A stretch of 64,000 bases of DNA from Rhodovarius crocodyli (GTDB lineage Bacteria; Pseudomonadota; Alphaproteobacteria; Acetobacterales; Acetobacteraceae): assembly GCA_945901085.1 (NCBI GenBank), contig CAMDJV010000008.1, positions 1-64,000 of the forward strand. The letters are read 5' to 3'. The position numbers were made by a program, and so were the translations under genes. The notes under the pieces are model-generated. The model did no database searches and was not told the origin of the DNA. It was given only the letters and a program-made list of their open reading frames with translations. Each line of letters opens with the position of its first letter. Positions within the stretch are counted from its first letter, which is position 1. This document shows positions 59,097 through 64,000 of the stretch, piece after piece.

Positions 59097-59983
59097 CGCT
59101 TCGTCCGTTTCATCTCGCGGTGGAGGATATAGAGGCCGGCGGCGATGATCATCGCAGCCCCGGCCAGCATGGAAAGCCCGGGCCATGTGCCAAAGACCAC
59201 AATGCCCAGCACCGTGGCCCAGAGAATGGAGGTGTAGGAATAGGGCCCGAGCGAACTGACCTGCGCCGAGGCATAGGCTTCGGTCAGCATCACCTGGGCG
59301 ACGCCGCCGATCAGCCCCAGGGTGAGCAGCATGGCCAATTCCCATGCCGTGGGCGTCACCCAGAGGAAGGGCAGGGTTGCGCCGGTGAAGAGTGTCATCA
59401 GCAGCGATTGCCACATGACGATGGTGGTGGATTTCTCGGTGGCCGAAAGCCCGCGCACCAGCATGGTGGTGAAGGCGGAGAAGACGCCTTGCAGCACGGC
59501 GAAGGTGATGCCCACCGCGTGCTCGCTATCCACCCCGCCGCTGAAGGCGCCCTGGCCGGCGGCGATCACCATGATGCCGGCAAAGCCCATCAGCACCGCC
59601 CCCCAGCGGTGAATGCCCGGCCGCTCGCCCAGAAAGGGGATGGAGAGCAGGGTGACGAAGAGCGGCGTGGTGTAGGAGAGCGCGGTGTGCTCGGCCAGGG
59701 GCAACAGGGTGAGGGCGTAAAAACTCGAACCCATCGCCGCCATGCCGGTGCAGGCGCGGAAGAAATGGGCGACGGGGCGCTTGGTGCGCAGCACGCCCCA
59801 ATCGCCGCTGCGGCAGACGATGATGCCCACCACCGGCATGGCGAGGGCGCAGCGGAAGAACATCACCTCGGTGAAGGGCAGCCGCTCGCCCACCAGCTTC
59901 ACCATGGAGGACATGATGGTGAAGAGTGCGGTGGCGCCCAGCATGAGCAGGGCGCCACGGCGGATATCATGCCGCAATGCCAT
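59093..59983 (-). CDS. EamA/DMT family transporter
   Basis: 296 residues from the ATG at 59983. Ten hydrophobic helices in two EamA repeats: GALLMLGATALFTIMSSMVK at the start, ALTLLPLAEHTALSYTTPLF at the first repeat end, and SLGPYSYTSILWATVLGIV in the second. S-adenosylmethionine-transporter-like EamA type, but the substrate is not determined. Overlaps its paralogue's 3' end by 17 bp and the MBL gene by four. Confidence 0.85.
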   Translation of the reverse strand: MALRHDIRRGALLMLGATALFTIMSSMVKLVGERLPFTEVMFFRCALAMPVVGIIVCRSGDWGVLRTKRPVAHFFRACTGMAAMGSSFYALTLLPLAEHTALSYTTPLFVTLLSIPFLGERPGIHRWGAVLMGFAGIMVIAAGQGAFSGGVDSEHAVGITFAVLQGVFSAFTTMLVRGLSATEKSTTIVMWQSLLMTLFTGATLPFLWVTPTAWELAMLLTLGLIGGVAQVMLTEAYASAQVSSLGPYSYTSILWATVLGIVVFGTWPGLSMLAGAAMIIAAGLYILHREMKRTKR

Positions 59984-60854
59984 GCCGCCGCTCCCTTGCC
60001 CGCACACGCTCACGATGCATCGAATAGAAGCCGGCGGCGATGATGATGGCCGCGCCGTAAATCGTGGTGCCCCCTGGGATTTCGGCGAAGATCAGCCAGC
60101 CGAGCAGCACGCCGAAGGGCAGCACGGAATATTCCAAGGGCGCGATGGCCCCCACCGGGGCGAGGGCGAAGGCGCGGGCGAAGAGCATATGCGCCACCGC
60201 ATTGGCGCAGCCAAAACCCAGCAGGGCGAACAGCGCCGTGGGTTCCAAGGGCAGCAGCGAGACCGGCGGTGGGAAGAAGGGCAACATGACGAGGCCCAAG
60301 GGTAAATGCGCCAGCATCAGCCAAAAGGAGATGGTGGCGGCATTATCGGTGCGCGAGAGCAGCCGGGTCCAACTGCGGCTGAGCGCCATGCCGACCACGG
60401 CAAGGATCAGCAGCGCCGATTCCCAGCGCCAGAGCGCACCGCCGGGCTGGAGCATGACCAGCGCGCCGGCAAACCCAACCACACAGGCCAGCCCCCGCCG
60501 CCAGCCCACCCGCTCGCCCAGCATGGGGATGGCGATCAGGGTCATGAAAATCGGCGCCAGCGCGGCCACGGCATAGCTGTCGGCCAAACCGACCCCGCGC
60601 GCCCAACAAAAATACCAGATGATGGCGACCAGGGCATGCACGCAGGAGCGCCAGGCCACGAGGCGGCGGTTTTTGGGCCAGATCGAGCGCCCACCGGCCA
60701 TGGCCAGAACGGCCAGACCGCCCACGGCGCCGCGCCACATCATCACCCCCGCCACCCCCACCTGCGGCAGGGCGTATTTCACCGCCGCATCGGCACAGGA
60801 GATGATGCCATAGCCCAAGGCAGCGAAGAGGATGCCGCGCAGCGCGGCATCCAT
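59967..60854 (-). CDS. EamA/DMT family transporter (second paralogue)
   Basis: 295 residues from the ATG at 60854, which starts at MDAALRGILFAALGYGIIS. Ten helices, two EamA repeats (VGLADSYAVAALAPIFMTLI in the first, VGAIAPLEYSVLPFGVLLGW in the second). It is an adjacent paralogue of the transporter at 59093-59983, with which it could act as a pair; most DMT proteins work alone or as homodimers. Shine-Dalgarno is weak. Confidence 0.85.
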   Translation of the reverse strand: MDAALRGILFAALGYGIISCADAAVKYALPQVGVAGVMMWRGAVGGLAVLAMAGGRSIWPKNRRLVAWRSCVHALVAIIWYFCWARGVGLADSYAVAALAPIFMTLIAIPMLGERVGWRRGLACVVGFAGALVMLQPGGALWRWESALLILAVVGMALSRSWTRLLSRTDNAATISFWLMLAHLPLGLVMLPFFPPPVSLLPLEPTALFALLGFGCANAVAHMLFARAFALAPVGAIAPLEYSVLPFGVLLGWLIFAEIPGGTTIYGAAIIIAAGFYSMHRERVRARERRHGIAA

Positions 60855-60867
60855 GGGGGTGGGGTTC

Positions 60868-61695
60868 TCAGCCAAGCACGGCTTCGGCCTGCATGCAGGT
60901 GGCGCCCTTGTCATCGCGGCTTTGCAGCCGGGCGGTATCGCCCTCCATCAGCGCATGCAGCGACAGCGTATTGCCGGCAAAGGCCGGGCGCAGGCCGCGG
61001 AAGGAGAAGCTGGCAAGCCTACGCCCCGGCGCCTGTGCAATGGCATGGGCGGCGAGCAGCGTGGCCTGCAAGGGCCCATGCACGATCAGGCCCGGATAGC
61101 CCTCCACCTGGGTGACATAGGGCATATCGTAATGGATGCGGTGGCCATTGCCGGTCAGCGCCGAGTAGCGGAAGAGGAAGAGCGCGTCGGGCTCGGTCAC
61201 CCGGGTGATCTCGCCCGGGGCGGGGATGGCGGGGGTGGCGGGCTTGACCGCGGCACCCTCGGCGCCGCGATAGACGATGTCATGCTCCTCCTCGAGCACG
61301 GGCCCGCGCGGGCCTTCGATGCTGTGGGCGACGGTGACGAAGACCAGATCGCCCGAGCCGCCGCTCTTCTCGCTGATCGCCTTGATGGTGGAGATGCGGG
61401 TGACGGTCTCATCGGCGCGGATTCCGGCCTCAAAGAAGCGCAGCCGGCCGCCGGCCCACATCCGCCGCGGCAGATGATGCACCGGGGGGAGGAAGCCGCC
61501 GCGCTTGGGGTGGCCATCGGGGCCGATGCCATCGGGGCGCTTCCAATCCTGGAACAGCATCCAGTGCCAAAGCGGTGGCATCTCGGCCATCGGCGTATCA
61601 ATGCCCAGGGTTGCGGCGAAACCCTCGATCAGCCGGGGGTCGGCACGGTCGGTCCTGGTCTCGGTCTTTCCCAGGAAGTCATCATAGGCGCTCAA
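60868..61695 (-). CDS. HTD2/mesaconyl-C4-CoA hydratase-like dehydratase
   Basis: 275 residues from a TTG at 61695 with GAGG upstream. Double-hotdog MaoC-like protein: an N-terminal FAS1-like dehydratase part with PLWHWMLFQDWKRPDGIG and RMWAGGRLRFFEAGIR, and a C-terminal hotdog with GNGHRIHYDMPYVTQVEGY and GLIVHGPLQATLLAAHA carrying the catalytic His region. Matches hydroxyacyl-thioester dehydratase type 2 and mesaconyl-C4-CoA hydratase enzymes. It should dehydrate or hydrate a hydroxyacyl-CoA or -ACP; the chain is unknown. No other 3-hydroxypropionate cycle genes are nearby. Confidence 0.82.
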   Translation of the reverse strand: MSAYDDFLGKTETRTDRADPRLIEGFAATLGIDTPMAEMPPLWHWMLFQDWKRPDGIGPDGHPKRGGFLPPVHHLPRRMWAGGRLRFFEAGIRADETVTRISTIKAISEKSGGSGDLVFVTVAHSIEGPRGPVLEEEHDIVYRGAEGAAVKPATPAIPAPGEITRVTEPDALFLFRYSALTGNGHRIHYDMPYVTQVEGYPGLIVHGPLQATLLAAHAIAQAPGRRLASFSFRGLRPAFAGNTLSLHALMEGDTARLQSRDDKGATCMQAEAVLG

Positions 61696-61699
61696 TATT

Positions 61700-63307
61700 T
61701 TAATCCTCGCGACGATAGAGCCGGTAGCCCTCAAAGCTGATGGCCACGCGATAATGCGAAAAGGCCTCGGCAAAGAGGGGGTGGCGGCCGAAATAAGTGA
61801 GAAGGTCGAATTCCTGGCCCCCGCAGGCGGCAATGCCGGCGCGCTCGGAGACCAAGATGGCGGCGGGCGGCGCGCGGGCGAAATCCTCGGCCACGGTGCG
61901 ATAGACGAAGAATTCGGTGCGCGACATCTCCCAAGGCTCGCGGTAGCGCGCGCCATTGCGCGGGCATTGGCCATAGACGCCCTGCAAGAGCCACAGCGTC
62001 ATAGTGCGCAGCGTGGTTTGCGCCTGGGCGTAATTCAGCGCGGGATAGACCTCGACCACCTCGGGGCTGAGCACCAGCAGGCGCTCGCCATAGGCCTCAA
62101 GGCGCAATTGCTCGGCGATGGCACCGCCGCGCGAACTGCCCCAGGTGAATTGCCGATAGGGCATTTCATTGCCCTGCAAATGGAACAGCGCCAGGGCGAA
62201 GGCGGCCAGCGCCGCCGCAGGCGCCGCCGAGCGCTCCGCCCGGGCCGGTGCCAGCGCCCGAATGGCCCAATGCCCGGCCAGCATGGCCACCACCAGCCCG
62301 CTCCACAGCTTGATGGGCAAGACATGATAGGACCAGCCGCGATGCTGCACCCAGGCGGCGATGAAGCCGCCCAGCGCCGCCATGGCAAAGGGCCGGGCCA
62401 GCATTGGCCCGCCGCGAAAGGCCAGCACCAGGCAGGGCAGCAGCAGCAGCAGCGCGGGCAGCATGCGGTCGGTCAACAGCACCTGCCATAGGGTGAGGCC
62501 ACCCAGGTTGAGGTAATTATCCACCACCAGCGGCACCACCTGGGTGAGATAGGCGGGGAATGCCAGCGGCAGGCTGAGCAGGTAAAGCGCCCAGATGGCG
62601 GCCATGATCCAGGCAATGGGGTCGCGCAGCACCCGGCTTGGCCCCAGGCAGCACAGCACCCATAATTCGACCAGGGCCGGGATCGCCAGGAAATGCGGCT
62701 TGATGGCAAAGCCCACCGCCGCCAGCACGGCGATGCCCAGGGTCGGCCCGGCCGCCATGGCCTCACCCTCGGCGCGCAATGTCGCCAGGGTGAGATAGGG
62801 CAGCGCCATGATGAGCATCAGATGCTCGCGCTGGCCGAAATCATAGCCAGCCCCCAAAAGGGTGAGCGCCATGGCGGCCTGGGTGACCTGGCGCAGCAGC
62901 GGCGCGAGGCGCAGTGCGGCCAGCACCCGCAGCGTCAGCATGGCAGCGCCCAGCATCAGCAGCAGCACGCAGAGAATAAAGCATTGCACCGCGGTGAGTG
63001 GCAAAATCTCGGCCAGGGCGGCGGGGATGATGTTCAGCACGAAGATCAGCGGCGGATTGACGTCGATGAGGTCAACATAGAGCCGCTCACCCTGCAGCCA
63101 GCGGCCGGAGAAATTCAGCACCGCCGCCACATCATGATTGATGGGCGGTGCGAGGGCGGCGAGCAGGAAAGCCAGTGCCGGCAGGCCGGCCAACAGAAAA
63201 TAAAGATTATTCCGCGCGCTCTCCAGCCTTGTGGCCGGGCGCGGCGGGCTGGGCATGGCCAGGTTCAGCCTCTCCTGGGCATTGGGGTTTTCGGGGGCGC
63301 GCTGCAT
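61700..63307 (-). CDS. Polytopic membrane protein, possible GT-C glycosyltransferase
   Basis: 535 residues, about ten to twelve membrane helices, then a soluble C-terminal part of about 140 residues. The loop after helix one, PPINHDVAAVLNFSGRWLQG followed by VDLIDVNPPL, has acidic residues where GT-C transferases keep their catalytic aspartate, and a second loop GYDFGQREHLML fits too. This makes a lipid-linked sugar transferase plausible but not proven. The start could also be the ATG at 63256. It is 4 bp upstream of the dehydratase gene and divergent from the methyltransferase. Confidence 0.6.
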   Translation of the reverse strand: MQRAPENPNAQERLNLAMPSPPRPATRLESARNNLYFLLAGLPALAFLLAALAPPINHDVAAVLNFSGRWLQGERLYVDLIDVNPPLIFVLNIIPAALAEILPLTAVQCFILCVLLLMLGAAMLTLRVLAALRLAPLLRQVTQAAMALTLLGAGYDFGQREHLMLIMALPYLTLATLRAEGEAMAAGPTLGIAVLAAVGFAIKPHFLAIPALVELWVLCCLGPSRVLRDPIAWIMAAIWALYLLSLPLAFPAYLTQVVPLVVDNYLNLGGLTLWQVLLTDRMLPALLLLLPCLVLAFRGGPMLARPFAMAALGGFIAAWVQHRGWSYHVLPIKLWSGLVVAMLAGHWAIRALAPARAERSAAPAAALAAFALALFHLQGNEMPYRQFTWGSSRGGAIAEQLRLEAYGERLLVLSPEVVEVYPALNYAQAQTTLRTMTLWLLQGVYGQCPRNGARYREPWEMSRTEFFVYRTVAEDFARAPPAAILVSERAGIAACGGQEFDLLTYFGRHPLFAEAFSHYRVAISFEGYRLYRRED

Positions 63308-63362
63308 GGGTTTCCATGGCTAGTTTCGGCCCAAGGGCGGGCCGCGTCCACCTCTTTGCCAT

Positions 63363-64000
63363 ATGATCATGGCACAAATGCCACCAAGAGGCCGCGACCC
63401 TGGCTTGTTATGGCCGTTATTGCAGCCGAAAAGCCCCCTTGTGGAAGCAGATGAATATGCCCTGATGGATGCGGCCGAGCAGGCGATGTGGTGGTATCGC
63501 GCCATGCATGGCCATGCCGCGGCTGCCGTGGCTGACGCGCGGCCAGGGGGTGGCGCGCTGCTCGATGCCGGCTGCGGCACGGGCGGGTTTCTCGCCCGGC
63601 TGGGGCGGGCGGGTTGCGTGGGTTTGGAATATAACCCCGCCGCGGCCCGGCGCGCGGCGGAGAAATCGGCGGCGGCGGTGGTGGCGGGGAGTGTGAATGA
63701 ACTGCCCTTTGGCGATGCCAGCTTCGCCGCCATCACCAGCCTTGATGTGCTCTGCCATGCCGGCGCTGAGCCGGCGGCGCTGCTGGCCGAGAGTTTGCGG
63801 GTGTTGCGGCCGGGCGGGGTTTTGGTGCTGAACCTGCCCGCGCTGCCCTGGCTGAGCTCGGCGCATGATGCGCGGGTCTTCACCGTGCGGCGCTACACCC
63901 GGGCCTCGATCACCGCCGAACTCCGCGCGGCGGGGTTTGTCGATATCCGCGCCCGGTATTGGAATGCGCTGCTGCTGCCGCTGATGATTTTGCAGCGCAA
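63363..64000 (+). CDS. Class I SAM-dependent methyltransferase, 3' end cut by window
   Basis: Open frame from one of three close ATGs (63363, 63369, 63378) to the window edge, about 212 residues, no stop reached. SAM-binding motif ALLDAGCGTGGFLARLG followed by the acidic GLEYNP, then ITSLDVLCHAG (motif II) and LRVLRPGGVLVLNLPALPWL (motif III). This is a Methyltransf_11-type enzyme. Such genes next to membrane glycosyltransferase-like genes often act in lipid or polysaccharide modification, which is only suggestive here. No good Shine-Dalgarno decides the start. Confidence 0.8.
   Translation, partial: MIMAQMPPRGRDPGLLWPLLQPKSPLVEADEYALMDAAEQAMWWYRAMHGHAAAAVADARPGGGALLDAGCGTGGFLARLGRAGCVGLEYNPAAARRAAEKSAAAVVAGSVNELPFGDASFAAITSLDVLCHAGAEPAALLAESLRVLRPGGVLVLNLPALPWLSSAHDARVFTVRRYTRASITAELRAAGFVDIRARYWNALLLPLMILQR

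Overview
The window is a high-G+C (clearly above 60%) alphaproteobacterial chromosome segment, most likely from the Acetobacteraceae (Rhodospirillales). This is inferred from the core gene order clpP-clpX-lon-hupB-tRNAs-nuoABCDEFGHIJKLMN-birA-coaX-rnj-DUF1467-proS-lolC-lolD, the short alphaproteobacterial-type ProS, RNase J, UPF0262 and 3-hydroxybutyrate dehydrogenase. Nearly all genes lie on the minus strand and are packed with ATGA or TTGA stop/start overlaps. No rRNA, CRISPR array, prophage, transposase or recognisable defence system was seen.

Layout by coordinate. 1-2.0 kb: truncated metallophosphoesterase and a class I DNA photolyase. 2.1-7.6 kb: complete dipeptide/oligopeptide-type ABC importer (binding protein, two permeases, two ATPases). 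7.7-12.2 kb: AI-2E family membrane protein and dnaE. 12.2-18.7 kb: an accessory block (DevABC-type ABC exporter, EamA transporter, small lipoprotein, succinate-semialdehyde dehydrogenase family enzyme) lying between dnaE and lolD and bounded at both ends by palindromic repeat elements. 18.7-22.1 kb: lolD, lolC, a small membrane protein and proS. 22.1-22.7 kb: a gene-free stretch with two intrinsic terminators and a candidate small RNA. 22.7-26.3 kb: DUF1467, RNase J, pantothenate kinase and biotin ligase. 26.3-40.2 kb: all 14 nuo genes of respiratory complex I. 40.4-45.8 kb: tRNA-Asp, tRNA-Val, HU, Lon, ClpX and ClpP. 46.0-49.9 kb: recO, era, rnc, lepB, acpS. 50.0-52.8 kb: patatin-like lipase, 3-hydroxybutyrate dehydrogenase and an Asp/Glu-type racemase. 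52.9-57.8 kb: DUF983, UPF0262, mtnA, hldD, an acetyltransferase and two methyltransferase-like genes. 58.2-64 kb: MBL hydrolase, two EamA transporters, a hydroxyacyl-thioester dehydratase-like enzyme, a polytopic membrane protein and a truncated methyltransferase.

Most of the window is housekeeping: NADH oxidation, protein quality control, translation, RNA decay, lipoprotein export, and DNA replication and repair. The most unusual content is not protein coding. Five intergenic palindromic elements fall into two sequence families that share one plan: outer hairpin with a GGGC stem, inner palindrome, core, inner palindrome, outer hairpin. In family I (three copies) an 18-bp GTCGACAT..ATGTCGAC module occupies the left inner slot, the right inner slot or both, in a different combination in each copy. 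Three of the five elements lie exactly where conserved core gene clusters are interrupted. A second noncoding point of interest is the 22.4-22.7 kb stretch, whose minus strand could encode a small RNA with a CCUCC anti-Shine-Dalgarno sequence between two hairpins.
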